Source of the DNA: Hermodice carunculata
Lineage: Eukaryota > Annelida > Polychaeta > Eunicida > Amphinomidae
NCBI GenBank assembly: GCA_964020975.1
Contig: OZ026629.1
Span: 47,955,046 to 48,019,045 of the forward strand
Length of the DNA: 64,000 bases
Reading direction: 5' to 3'
The notes under the pieces: generated by a model
Databases searched by the model: none
The model's input: the letters and a program-made list of their open reading frames with translations, nothing else
Told to the model about the DNA's origin: nothing
In this document: positions 37,150 to 48,752 of the stretch, piece after piece
How the letters are laid out: the number at the start of each line of letters is the position of its first letter
Position numbering within the stretch: the first letter of the stretch is position 1
Program-made: the position numbers and the translations under genes

Positions 37150-37640
37150 TTGGTACTGAGGAGCTTTACTTTCATAACCGAGTCTTAAGTTTGTATTATC
37201 CGTGGGGGTTTCAATGTCAAATTCAGGTAAACAGAAATGATCCTGATGCACACTTGAAATCATTGAAATTCAAGCTTTTTTTTTTTTTCTTGGTAAGTCA
37301 TACATTTCTATAAGTATAATTTAATTCTGTACATAATTTCGGTAACATGGTAAGCGCAAGACCATCACACTGTTGATTAATTAAACAAGCTGCTCCCTGC
37401 CAGGTACGATGTAGCTTCACCTTAATAATGTTGCCTTGTTTTTGTAATATTATGGAGGGGCTTTTCATGTCAAATCCAGATAAGCAGAAAAGTGTTTGAT
37501 GTAGGCTGATAAGTTTTGATTTTCATTTTTTTTGTATATATATGTGTATATATATATATATATATAACTACCGTAGCGTGGTTACAGAAACACTAACTAA
37601 AGTTAAACAATTCTACTACAATGTGTTTCTTGCAATTGTG
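37150..37640 (+). repeat. tandem duplication unique to copy B (period ~251)
   Basis: Two units begin near GGTACTGAGGAGC (37,152) and GGTACGATGTAGC (37,403) and share TTCATAAC/CTTAATAA, ATGTCAAAT and GATGCA or GATGTAG. Copy A has a single unit starting at about 19,073. Confidence 0.65.
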
Positions 37641-37860
37641 AAAGTTCAAACAAATTTCATCCTAGCAATGCAGCAATGACCAAAAAAATCCCACAAAAGC
37701 AGTAACCAGAAAAAAAAAACAAAAACAAAAACGAAAAAAAGACAAACAAGAAAAAAAAGAAGAAAAAAAAAAACAAAACAAAACACACACATATAAAACA
37801 AAAACAAAGAAAAGCCACTCAAAAAAAAAGAAGAAAAAAAAAAAAGGATTTACCAAACCA
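37640..37860. repeat. A-rich low-complexity tract
   Basis: Long AAAACAAAAAC and AAGAAAAAA runs, the counterpart of 19,383-19,520. A 90-codon phenylalanine-rich minus-strand frame here is an artefact. Confidence 0.9.
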
Positions 37861-38059
37861 TCAACATTCCTCCTCAAGCACCAAGATGGAGTAACTAATA
37901 TGCGATTAGCCTCCTCCCCCTGCATGTAAAACATATAGGTAATGAATGGTAGTATTTTAGTTCTATATGTAAGTATTGACTGTGGGTCTTAATCTCCATT
38001 AAGTGGCAGATAGGTTGTAAATCTCATTTATCAATACAAACATTGGGGACTGGGGAGGT

Positions 38060-40551
38060 ATGTATCTGGAAAAAACAATCTTTGACTCTTTGGAGGCCTA
38101 GATAGCTGATATCTGTCTTGCCAATACCTGAGAAATGGTTGTAGTGGAGCTGGTCGATTGGCTTGAAACCCAGATGTTCAAGATGGTGACTGAACATGCA
38201 AATTGCAGAGACCTGGAAAACGTTGTACATCAGGCCATTGCTACCTTATGACAGCAAGCTATTGGTGTTGATCGAGTGACCATTCCATCCTCATCCTTGT
38301 AGGATCATGGGCAGAAGTGGGACTTGTGGAATCACCATATGGCAGCCCTGGATGACCATCAGCATTGCTATGGTTATCACGCACAGTTGGGTCAAGTTTG
38401 TTCTTGCCAACTAAATTGCAAGAACTGTGTGCATGCAGGAAGGAATGGTTTTAGTGCAAGGAGTAGGTGGCAGCCTTTACCTGCTTAACACTGAGCTGTT
38501 ACATCTAACTGTGTTGATTCTTTGCCATGAACTCCAAATGCGAATTGTACAGGAAGCCAAGTGGCTCATCTCCAGACTCAAGTGGCAGAAGTCTCTACAA
38601 CAGCCCCCCCCCCCCCCCCGGAGGGGGGCAGTAGGCGGGAGAGACCACGTAAGTACAGCAGCGATAAATCTCTTTGATGCGTTTAAGAGCACCCAGCTGT
38701 AGCCCAGACAACTACTGTTTCTCTAGTCACTGAAGGGTTGCCTTAGCCTTAGACTCTATGTCTCAGACTACACAGATGCAGGATGAAATGTGCCATACAC
38801 TGATAACCCCTCTCAGCCTCAGCTGTTTCCTCTCTGGAGGTCAATTGGAAGAAGTCAGCAGACTGTTGATTGAGGCTGTCGAGATTCTGGTTCTTTCCGA
38901 CAAAGCACTTGGAGTGGAAGTGAGGCAAACCTGTGCATCTGAAATGGAAACGTATGGGTTAGCATCCTCAGCCGGTCCTAACACTCTGATCATATGCCTA
39001 AGGGCAATGAAAAGACACCAAAGTCTGGACGAGCTTGCGGGGTTTGTAGAGCTTGGAAAATCCGTTCATGCAAGCTGGTGATAGAAGGCACCCAACTCTG
39101 TGATGACACCTTCTACCATTAGTGGTTCTTTGGCCCCTGTGATTGTGGCCCCTCCTGTGACCCAAGTGTCACCTTCACTGCCTCCAGTGGCAGTGCTGAC
39201 GTTGCCTCTTGCACCTTTGGTGGCTCTGGTCTGAAGTGAGCATCTGGCAATATCATTTGTCCCTGCATTCAAGTTGGGTACCCTGTCTCCCTCTCCTGTG
39301 GGCAAGGGGAACTGGAGCTTTGTGAGGATCAGAATAAGCAATTTTAGATTTTGTCTTCATCCACTGTTGCGGCCATTCTTGGCAGCTGTGTTCCCTAAAC
39401 CAAGTCTTCCAAAGACCCAGAAAGTTTCCCTTTGGTCCGTAGACTTTCTTGTCCACAACTCCTCTGTCCCCTGCCATCCATTTGCTGGAAGCCCCCCTCT
39501 CCAATCCCACATTGGCTGAGCAGACAGAGTAGGTGAGTGAGGCTGTGGAGACTGCAGGAGGCGTCCTTGCCACCCTTATCCCTGGCATGGTGACAGATCC
39601 CCTGCTGTCATAAGCAGCTGCCTGATTTCTCATAAACTAGCCATGGTTCAGTGAAATTTTGGGTTCCACCTCTCCCCTCACAAGTCTCAAGTCTATTGAC
39701 CTTGACACCAAGGCAGAGGATGAGCTTGTTCTCAGATGCTTATGTTAGTAGGTCCTGGCAATGGTTGTGGGCTTGACGTTCTGGTCCCACTCACACACTG
39801 AGTTGCCAAGCACATTGGTTGCTGTAGGGCCTGTGGAAAGGCCTTCTATACGCATGGGCACCATTTTTGCTTTGGCACATGGCTTTGAGAAAGTCAAACT
39901 CTCATTCAAAGCATTGGGCACCAAGCTGTGACCCCACTAGACGAAAAGAGGCATGGAGTATTGGGCTGTATTATTGGGGCTTATCCCTGGAGGTCAATTG
40001 CCAATGTACTCCCCATTCCTTTTTCACCTGTTGTAGATAAGTTATACAACCAGATCATCATGGCCAAGACTCACCCACACTGGTTCCCATAGAGCCGCGA
40101 ACATCTAGTTACCTGAGGCAGGGGCTACTCCTCCCAAAACCAGATATTTAGGGTTGATGATATTCTGTGCCAGAGCAGATCTTCCTTTCCAATCCAGTGC
40201 CAATAAATTTGAATCGGACAGAGTTTGATGTTTGGCAGCCAAAGTCCATCATGATGCTAGCAGAGGCTTTGAAGTGACTGGAGGAGGATGCAAGGGGACA
40301 CTTCCTAATGGCTTTATACTCCAATGTCTTGTTGGCTGCCGTGAGGTCTTTCCTGGATCACCTCAGGGATTCTTTGCATATCAAGGAGGCTGTTTCGGAT
40401 TGGCTAGATCAGGCATCACTCCTTGCGAGTTTGTTGTTGTGGGTAGTTGATCAATAGGTTCAAGCCACCTGCATATTGGAGACTTACCTTTGTTTGTTGC
40501 AGAGGCATGCCTGCCTCAAGGGTAAGAGGTTGCCTCTACTGATCTATCTAT

Positions 40552-40647
<96 letters not shown>

Positions 40648-40650
40648 AAA
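38060..40650 (+). mobile_element. 2.6 kb GC-rich fossil element, family unassigned, with 85-bp core and (TATC)n end
   Basis: The segment interrupts copy B relative to copy A and is visibly richer in GC than the surrounding DNA. Frames carry an acidic helical stretch (LEEVSRLLIEAVEILVLSDKA at about 38,845, 20-odd residues), a proline-rich stretch (39,120-39,230), and near the right end DARGHFLMALYSNVLLAAV, SFLDHLRDSLHIKEAV and LLASLLLWVV. Such an arrangement would suit a gag-like protein of a retroelement, perhaps a tyrosine-recombinase one, but I cannot assign it. It is broken in several places. The right end is the 85-bp core (40,459-40,543) followed by (TATC)n and a short (AT)n. I see no long terminal repeats. 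Confidence 0.5.
40459..40543 (+). repeat. 85-bp core shared with 27,140-27,225
   Basis: Starts TTCAAGCCACCTGCATATTG and ends GCCTCTACTGATC. Compared with the reverse complement of the 27 kb copy I find a single mismatch (AAGAGG against AAGAAG). That is far closer than any other repeat pair in the window. Confidence 0.9.
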
Positions 40651-40668
40651 TATATATATATATATATT
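40545..40668. repeat. (CTAT)n then (AT)n microsatellite
   Basis: About 100 bases of CTAT repeats starting directly after the 85-bp core, then about 20 bases of AT. Confidence 0.97.
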
Positions 40669-41789
40669 TTAGAGGATGAATGGGGTCACTCTTCTCAGGA
40701 ACTCTGTTTGCAGGAGAGATGGTGAAAGTCATTCACTGGGCACAGGAACTTTGGATCTGCTCCAGGCATCAGATGTGCCTTGGTACATGTCTTCTTTACG
40801 TGGACAGGATGTAGATCAAAGTAGGTAATGGTTTGCATGCTGGAAAGCGTCTCGTAAACCTGGGAACAACTACCTGTAGTTTAAGCACAGCATGCAGTCT
40901 CATTCATCACTGGTAAACAGCGAAATGGAGAGGTATTCAATTATAGTCTGGAGTACCAGATACAGTGGCTGTTGATTTCTGCTGTTTCTTTTGTCTATCA
41001 TATGGGTACATTGTGTACGTCACCAGTCTTCTCAGCATGAAACGTATAATGCCCATTTTATGGACTAGCTGAAACTTTGATTTATACTTCATGCCATTGT
41101 ACACGGGGAGACTGCTAGAGAAATGGAGCTATTCGGTTTTAAAACAGGTGTCTCCAATATTAATAAAGATGAATTATGAAGCTCTGGCAACATATTCAAC
41201 TAAAAATAACGTGAAATTCATTTCAATGCATAAAAACGGACATACAGTCAAAATGCAGATATAAGAAAGGATGCTTCTTTGTTTGTTTATTTTGTTTACC
41301 AGCTGTATATTTCTGTGTATATTATTTTTGAATGCATGCAACGTTTTAAAACAAACTATACTGACATTAATACCTGATGTAAGGTGCCCTTGCATGTCTA
41401 CTTCAATACTGCTTGACCAATACTGCACTTACCTTTGTCTAACACCCCACTGATACTCGAAGGACATACACTCTGCTGCAAGGACTGCATTTATTTTATA
41501 GCTGCTTTAAATCATGACTACAATGTGAGTATGAGTTGAAAATATTGACAAATTAGTCAAATGAAATGCCAACAGGCCTCCAGTTTCAATTTTCAATATG
41601 CTTGAAACATATTCACCAACCTGTGTCATTTTAACTGAGTCATCCCATTAATGCTCATCTTTTATGCATATGTGTTCTCTGTATTGGCTACATTATCCAA
41701 ATGATATATTAATAAGATGCAAAAATTCAACCGCTATAAAAAGTTATGAAAATCTTTCAATAAAACAACATAAGTATGTTTGCAAAGAA

Positions 41790-42290
41790 CAGAGAAGATA
41801 ATGTTATGAACACGAAAATTTCTATTGATTATCTATGTACATGGGTTCTAAATACTTACAAAAATTCTTAATTGTTTGTCATCAGAACACTAAGGTTCAG
41901 TGAAGCTTTCAACATTTGGGACAATTGTTTTGCAGACTATACGAGTTTTGATTGTTCATGTCATAATTCAAATGAAATGTTACTATTGTTCCATTTACCA
42001 GTAAGTGTTCTGAAAAATGAAAGACATATAAGGCACCAGAATGACCCATGCATGGGTCGTACATTAAGAGTTCAGGCACCACTGGCAGCTTCAGACACCG
42101 CTGATGTTGTCTTATTCATATTAGACATCTTCAGTTGTCAATGCTTAATGTCCGTGGAGCTTCCTCTGTTATTTGGAATGCGTGATGCCAACTTTGAAAT
42201 AATGTCGAGTTGTAAGAGATATTTCTCTGTCATACTGTAGAAGGATTCACCTAAGTTTAACTATAGGTGAGTCTTTTGTCATAACGTGCA
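41790..42290 (+). repeat. diverged duplicate of 9,640-10,175
   Basis: Landmarks are given at the partner. This copy happens to have a 122-codon open frame (41,872-42,240) that is not preserved in the partner, so I treat it as chance. Confidence 0.8.
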
Positions 42291-43110
42291 TAGGTAATTT
42301 ATTTACTTAAAACGAAGGGACGAGACTCTTTAACGCTGTTAACCATAAATGGTTTGGATACTCTTAGGTCATTCTCCTTTTCTCTCTGTTTTAGTTCAGC
42401 TGACCTGTCAGTCAGCTGAGCTTGTAGGATGGTCCGTCTCCATCATCTGTCAATCCTGTATCTGTCGTCTCTCCGTCCACAATACTGATTTTCCCCCGCT
42501 TCAAAACCATCATCCAGATTCACTTCCAAAAGGGTAGGCAGGTACCTTGGGTGGATGGGTCTCTACCAAGTCTGTTCAAATTGTCATGCCTTAGAGTTTT
42601 CTGGATTTGAAATGATTTATTTTGGGGGGGGGGGTCTTTTGGGGGCAGTTCTTAAAAAAACTTCTTTTCCGAAACGGCTCCCTCAATTACTTCGATATTA
42701 CAAGGGACCACTTTGGAACACTCTTAGATCTTTATTTGTTCACCAGATAACACTGCATTTTTTCTATTTTTTTATGATCTTTTGTGTGTTTTTGCTATTT
42801 TTCACTTCTTCTCCAGTACGGTCACTCATATTAAGCTGAAACTTGGTGGATTTATTTCTTGTTGAAAGGAGAAACAAAGATGTTCACTAGGTGGCACTAC
42901 TGTGGATTCCTAATTTTAATGATTGTTTTTTTTTTGTTTTTTTTTTTTTTTATTATTATTTTCAATTTGGGTATTTGTCGATAAATGCATCTTCTCTAAT
43001 GATCACTGTGTAAGCCAATGGGCATTCTAATGCCAATTCACATTTTCGACTTCTTCTCTTAAAACATCAGGAAGATTGACTTTAAGGGGAGACAGTCGTC
43101 AACGGATTTT
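42291..43110. other. unassigned DNA with homopolymer runs
   Basis: A G-run lies at about 42,624-42,633 and T-runs at 42,926-42,950. A proline- and serine-rich short frame at 42,349-42,537 is not supported by anything else. Confidence 0.4.
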
Positions 43111-43117
43111 TAAAGGA

Positions 43118-43610
43118 TGACCTACTCTGCTAGCTTAAATCTGCCTCCTCGGTTGTTTCTGAAGCAGTTATCATCCATCAGTTATGAATCCAAATGCAAC
43201 ACCATACCACCATGGCATGCAGGCACAGACGGAGAGCCCTAGTTTTAACATGGCCCATTGCATTGTGCGAAAGGAAACTCCTAGTGAATCGCGGCCTCAG
43301 CATGTTTTAAGCATGCTTCCAAGTGTCTGTTCTCCCAGTTACCAGGGCAAACGGTCATTAAGGTACTCTTAAAACATGACTTACTATCTTCACTTTAATG
43401 TGCCTGCTCGGCTGTGTCTGAAGCAGTTATCATCATCAGTTACAAACCCAAATGTGACATGACGCCATGTGGTGGCGAGCGCCATTTGAACATTGTGCAA
43501 TGATTGCGGGACAGTCTCACAAAAATACATTTGACTTGAACATCAAAGTGAATCGCGGCCACAACGTTTATCATTTCATTATTGATGCTCTTAAATATTT
43601 GCAAAACATA
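43118..43610 (+). repeat. tandem duplication, period ~259
   Basis: The two units share CTGAAGCAGTTATCATC (43,159 and 43,418), AATCCAAATG/AACCCAAATG, CATTGTGC and GTGAATCGCGGCC. They are diverged by substitutions and small indels. No conserved frame. Confidence 0.8.
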
Positions 43611-43829
43611 TACCTTTGGTTTCATATTTTATAACCCTCTTCCCACGCCACACGGCAAGATCGTCCCACTGCTCATTTACAGACAATTGACATTATGTGC
43701 AGAACTGACACTTTGAATAAAGAAAGCCAAGTCGATTGGACATTTTGAAAAGGTAGCATCTAAAATATAGTGTGATTAGTTTTAAGCGAAGGTTAATTTG
43801 TCGAATAAATGTCCAATCTATAATGGGAC

Positions 43830-44069
43830 TTGTCCAGAGTGAGCATTACCGGAAAATGTAAATACAGCGGCAAACAGTCACCAGTTGTAGGCCTCAGAAT
43901 ACGAGTTTTGTATGAGATAGTGAAGTCGCCCTGGGACAATGAATTCAGGATCAGCAATAAGCTGAAGGCCAAGTGCCCCGGTGCGTCAAAGACGAAAATT
44001 AGTAGAGAAGGCTGCGTCGATAGTGGATACAGGTCCGAAAATAACGGCGGGTTTTTATATAAGTCATAA
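43830..44069 (+). CDS. possible exon of unknown function
   Basis: An open stretch of about 79 codons begins just after an acceptor-like TTGTCCAG (ending 43,829) and contains VSITGKCKYSGKQ, GLRIRVLYEIV and GASKTKISREGC. The composition is more balanced than the surroundings. No family recognised and no donor site is clear, so this is a weak candidate. Confidence 0.25.
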   Translation: MSRVSITGKCKYSGKQSPVVGLRIRVLYEIVKSPWDNEFRISNKLKAKCPGASKTKISREGCVDSGYRSENNGGFLYKS

Positions 44070-45650
44070 TTGTGGAAGTAGTAATTTGTACATTACGGCT
44101 TATATAAAGAATTAAATCATGCCCATGTATAGGAGAATAGCTGTAGACACGATTGTCTGTGGTCAACTTGACAAGTCCACTTTTGACGGTCTTAATGCCC
44201 CATCCCACAGCAAATAATGTACTGGAAGAACATGCTAGGTTTTAAATATATGCTCGGCACATGGACGCACACAAAGGTTCCTCCACATACCTTAATGGAT
44301 GAAATGTATGTCATCAATATCCACAAATATCTACATCAAGAAAACTTTTAAAACACCCATTTTGCTTTCTGTAAAGAACTAAGGGGACAACGTGGACTTC
44401 GGGCAACGTTACGTATGCGCAAAAGTATCTCTATGAGCTGTCAAAATTTGATTTATGACTGTACATGACCTTGATTGACAAATGGCCATACGTTTTATTG
44501 ATGTCTGCCCATCAGTTTTCAATGACAGCTGCCGATCATCTTGATTGACCAGTGTCGCGTCATCAGTATCCGCGCACCTCACAATTGATGTAGCGGAACT
44601 GGCACTTAGCTCTCTTCTTATATTACAGTTTTGATACGTATTTGACACACATACATTGAAAAGCTTGCCAACATAATTTTCACTATTCCTTTCTTTAATT
44701 ATCATATAGGGAAGATGGATATCTTGGAAGACTGGGCAACCACTAACTATGGCTGAATGGGCATCACCTTACATGAAAAAAAGTAATGACTATGGATGAT
44801 ACTGTGCATGATATGCAAAAGTTCCTACATTTGGGGTTTGCTTTGCAGCAGAAACAACCATACAATTCAGGAAATTCCCAGTGTGCAGTCCTAACAGTTA
44901 TTGCAACTTTTTAACGCACTGCTTGGTTCACTATAAAATGTGATAGACGCTTCAACAAACCTTCATTTATATGTCAGAGACAGCAGAATTATAAAATAAA
45001 AATGTTTTCTCGTCAAACATATGAATTAGAATTGGTGTGTCCAAAGTATTGGTTTTCATTGAACAACAATTATTTGCTCCCATATTATACACAAGCTGGT
45101 TACAGTGACTTACAGTTTCCTGAACACCAATGTACTTCCCTTAAGTCAAATGTTTTCTTCTTCAATTTGTCTATTTTGACAACATCATTAAATTTTGTGA
45201 AATTGTAGGACTTTGCATTCAAATATATACCAAAATTCAAGTGTGTGTGTGTGTGTGTGGGGGGGGGGGTTATAACTTCAAGTACCTGTTTCATCATTTT
45301 GACTATGCATGGATTGTCAAGTGTATGAACTTTGCCTCACAAAGTACAGGACTTTGGATTTTAAAGGGCCATAACGTTCCAGGAAATCGCAGTAAATTGG
45401 CGCTCAAGCAACATAGCTACCGTGCATAAACACTTAAAGCAGAATGTGTCCATTACAAAGTACATGAAGTACTTCAAAGTCCTTCACGAGAGAAATGTAA
45501 TGGCTACAGATTTATATTCCCCACAATTCAATTTCTCCCATCTAGAGAGTCATGTAAATTATGTTCATTCACCGAAGAAGTACTATGTCAAAGGGCCAAA
45601 AATATCGGATAAAATAATTGCAGATAACATCTCTTTCATTGTGCAAGTCT
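44070..45650. other. unassigned DNA
   Basis: Contains a (GT)n/G-run microsatellite at 45,241-45,270. Short open frames have no recognised content. There is no clear upstream continuation of the receptor pseudogene. Confidence 0.4.
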
Positions 45651-45654
45651 GGAG

Positions 45655-47600
45655 TGCATTTTGAACCTATACATCTGTGATGGTCATCAGGACTGTGTAT
45701 ATTTAAATGATGAGAATTCCTGCAGTACTGCCTACACATTTTATCTAAGCAGCACAGAGGAATTAAATATATGTCTCAAAACATGTCTCAGGCACCTTTG
45801 TTCCTGTGCGTCATTATTTTTTCATTGCTAGATAACAGGCTGTATCACACTGTCGTTTTTGTGCGACTTGAATCGTGATTGTTTGGAAGCTTCGGACAAG
45901 ATGAACTGCCCATATACCATATATTTTCATTCCAGATTGATGAGAGATGATTGTCGGTTGCAGCAACAAAATCGAAGTGCATGCACATATCCTAACTTAT
46001 TGCCTTGCGAAAAGCACAAACAATTCGCTTGTTATCCACGCACCTTGGTTTGCCTCTGTTACAGAAAGGTGTTAGATCTATCAATGCATCGCCCAGAGGG
46101 ACAACATTTGTCAGGAAGTATGTATGTCCCTTGCCTTGGGTTCTTCAAATGCCCTGAATCCTACTCTGTGTCGATCAGGTTCTTGAGTGATGGCACCTAG
46201 GACTGTCCGCAAGGGCAGTATGATGTAGTGGATATCAGCTGAAGCTTTAGCTTTAGATGCACATATGTAAAAAACTGTATAAGCAATAATGCTTTATGCG
46301 ATGGTATTGCACAATGCATGCTCGCTAAAAATGATAAATAGTTATGCTTCGTATCCTACATTTGTTCAAATATGTGTTTCTGTAGGGGATATGGTGTTAA
46401 ATGCAAAGGGAAGAAACTTTCACACATACCGATGCATATATATGCATCTCAAGCTATTATTTTCAAGCACAATGTAAACACAAAGCTGGAAAGGTTCCAA
46501 GGAAGCTATGAGACTCTTTGTACACTAAATATATCACAGAACAGGATACAGGAAATCATTAGTGGTTCTTTTGCTAATACTGGATCTCTAAGGCATTTTG
46601 ATTTAAAATATAATCATGATAAACCCCAGATTTCCATGTATACGTTTGCACAACTTCACTTGTTGCAGGATTTACAGCATACCGGCAACCCTACCCAAAG
46701 TATTTGCAAAATGGCATTTCATAACCTCCCGAGAATTCGCACTTTACACTTGCAAGGTCTATCACTTTCGTACGTTGACGAACACGCGCTTTTGGGACTT
46801 TCTAACATTGAACACTTGAACATTTAAGATAACAAATTAAAAGCTCTGCCAAAAGGGATGATATTCAACTTACAAGCACTGGTCTCTTTCAAAAGTGATG
46901 ATACTCTGTTTTGTTGCTATCTAACTAGCTTGCAGATTTGCTGCCCCAGATCTATAAGGTGGAAATGCTCAGCACTGGTATTACCAAACCTGACAACTAA
47001 ATTTTTATTATTGGTTAGTTTTACCCAAACTATTATTTAAACTGTAAAGTGATTATATAAATATATTTTCGAAAACATCCAGGTTTTGCTTTGGCTGCCT
47101 GGTTAAATATACTAATTGCTGTTTGCAATTTCGGCATGGCTTTATACCTTTTTGTCTTAAGAATTGTAGATATAATTCTCAATGAAGGTGCAATATATTT
47201 GATGGCAAAATGGACTTCAAACGTTTTTGCATTGCAATTATGATTTGTTCCTTTACCTCACATGCACTTTCTATATTTCTTTCTACCTTACTTGCATATA
47301 TACGCCTCATATCCACCCTTATAATTTTCAGAAGTGGGATGAATAAGAATGGTGTAAAACCGGTATCAATGGTAGGCTTGCTGTGTGTCATTACGATGGG
47401 AGTGCTACCCATCAGGAATTTTCCCAACAAAAATGTATCCTGCCCATGCCTTTCCCCTTTACTTTATGCCAACAGACAATGTTGTTTATTGAAACGGTAC
47501 ATTTATTTCATTTGTTTTTGTGATTGTTACTCTCTTCATTATTTTCATAATTAAGTTATCGTTATTGTTCAAGGCATCATGCATTTAGTTCAATTGTATG
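45655..47600 (+). pseudogene. LDLa/leucine-rich-repeat GPCR pseudogene (GRL101-like)
   Basis: Intact relatives are surface receptors with LDL-receptor class A repeats, a leucine-rich-repeat ectodomain and a rhodopsin-type seven-helix domain, as in Lymnaea GRL101 and relaxin receptors. Seen here in order: LDLa pieces at 45,655 (ICDGHQDC...DENSC), 45,841 (FLCDLNRDC...DKMNC), 46,144 (FKCPESY, two cysteines now serine) and 46,252 (ALCDGIAQC); an LRR N-cap at 46,372 (CFCRGYGVKCKG...LSHIP); leucine-rich repeats to about 46,860; a hinge with SDDTLFCC; then, after a frame change, TM2-like NFGMALYLFVLRIVD (47,125) and TM4/TM5-like pieces. One frame is kept from 45,655 to 47,037 without introns, broken by stops at 45,829, 46,198 (in place of the usual Trp), 46,240, 46,339 and 46,825. 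The end of the helix bundle is missing. It is dead; the lack of introns suggests a retrocopy or an intronless parent. Confidence 0.8.
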
Positions 47601-48090
47601 ACGGCTATCCATAGTGAAAAAAGTATATGTAATAAGCCTTTGCTAGAATTATTGACCAAAGGGGTTCCCATTTAATTTTTCTGGATTTTTTACTGAAGTT
47701 TAAGATCACTTTTAAATATTTCTGTATATCAGAGGCCCTTTGCAATCAAATTTAGACTCTTTGTTATTATGCTTTAGTCCCGTAAGCATATTTAAGTTTT
47801 CTTCGTGATTTTGTGTCCACACACACATTGATTCATGTTCCTCTCACAATATCTCAGCTTATGCTCACATTTATGATTGCGGACAGCTTTAATTCTACCG
47901 TTGCTCACGGATGCTGGACGGGGGTAATGGACATTTTTTTTCATATCAAATGCTTGCTTCAACGCTATGTTTTCACATAAGCACATAAATGGGTATAACG
48001 TGGATTGAACTGTTTTAATGTACTAAAACACACACATTATATTTATCATCGTGAGCACATGATTCATATTATTCACTTGCTATTGTTTTA
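47601..48090. other. unassigned DNA downstream of the pseudogene
   Basis: I see no poly(A) tract marking the end of a retrocopy and no continuation of the receptor beyond the fifth helix. Confidence 0.4.
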
Positions 48091-48091
48091 C

Positions 48092-48094
48092 TTT

Positions 48095-48153
<59 letters not shown>

Positions 48154-48232
48154 TCTATTTATTTATTTATTTATTTATTTATTAATTATTTTTTTTATTT
48201 ATTTATTATTATTTTTTATTTATTTAAGGGGG
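48092..48232. repeat. (TTTA)n microsatellite
   Basis: About 140 bases of ATTT repeats with a few interruptions. Confidence 0.97.
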
Positions 48233-48689
48233 TTATTTTAAAAAATGTAAGGGAAAGTCCAGCCCGAAAAAAATGTGTTCGCAAACATCAGATTACAAGG
48301 TATCCTCGATGGTTTCCTAGTGATTACTGAGGGATACATTCATTTGGCTGTTGAGGCCTTACTTTTTCCAAGTTTTGCATTAAACATGGTTTTACAGAAT
48401 AATCAAGGTGCAGGTTAAGGAAAAGACAGTGACTGAATTGGATGTGAAGTGTGGAGACATTGAATATGCTATTGATTTATTATCATTATAAGTATTATCA
48501 ACGTTCACTATAGGGCAGAACTGCTATCCTGGGGATACTGTGATTGTTAAACTGGAGGAAATAAAAGATTTCTGACGCCCAAACACACACCTAAATAATG
48601 CTGTGTAAATCACAGCATAAGGCAGCTACACTTACGAGATTATTATCGTAAAGTTACAAAGTTTCAGTTTATTACTGTTGATATTTTTT

Positions 48690-48752
48690 CACCCCCCCCG
48701 CCCCCCCCCCCAAAAAAAAAGAAGAAAAAAAAAAAAAAAAAAAAAAAAAAAA
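48690..48752. repeat. C-run followed by A-run
   Basis: Two C-runs split by a G, then about 44 bases of A with two G. The flanking 48,233-48,689 and 48,753-49,250 hold nothing I recognise. Confidence 0.95.

Larger units (their letters stand above)
35806..41250 (+). repeat. segmental duplication, copy B (partner 16,517-20,420)
   Basis: See copy A for landmarks. This copy lacks the LINE of copy A. It has an internal tandem duplication at 37,150-37,640 that copy A lacks, and it contains the 2.6 kb insert at about 38,060-40,650. The similarity resumes around 40,674 (GGATGA) and continues past GTAAACCTGGGAACA at about 40,855. Confidence 0.85.

Noticed and set aside
38427-39633. Several mid-length frames on both strands as host genes
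   Set aside because: They overlap in antisense, lie inside an insertion absent from the duplicate block, and show decay; treated as one fossil element.
41872-42240. 122-codon frame as a gene
   Set aside because: The duplicate at 9.6-10.2 kb does not preserve the frame, and no motif is present.
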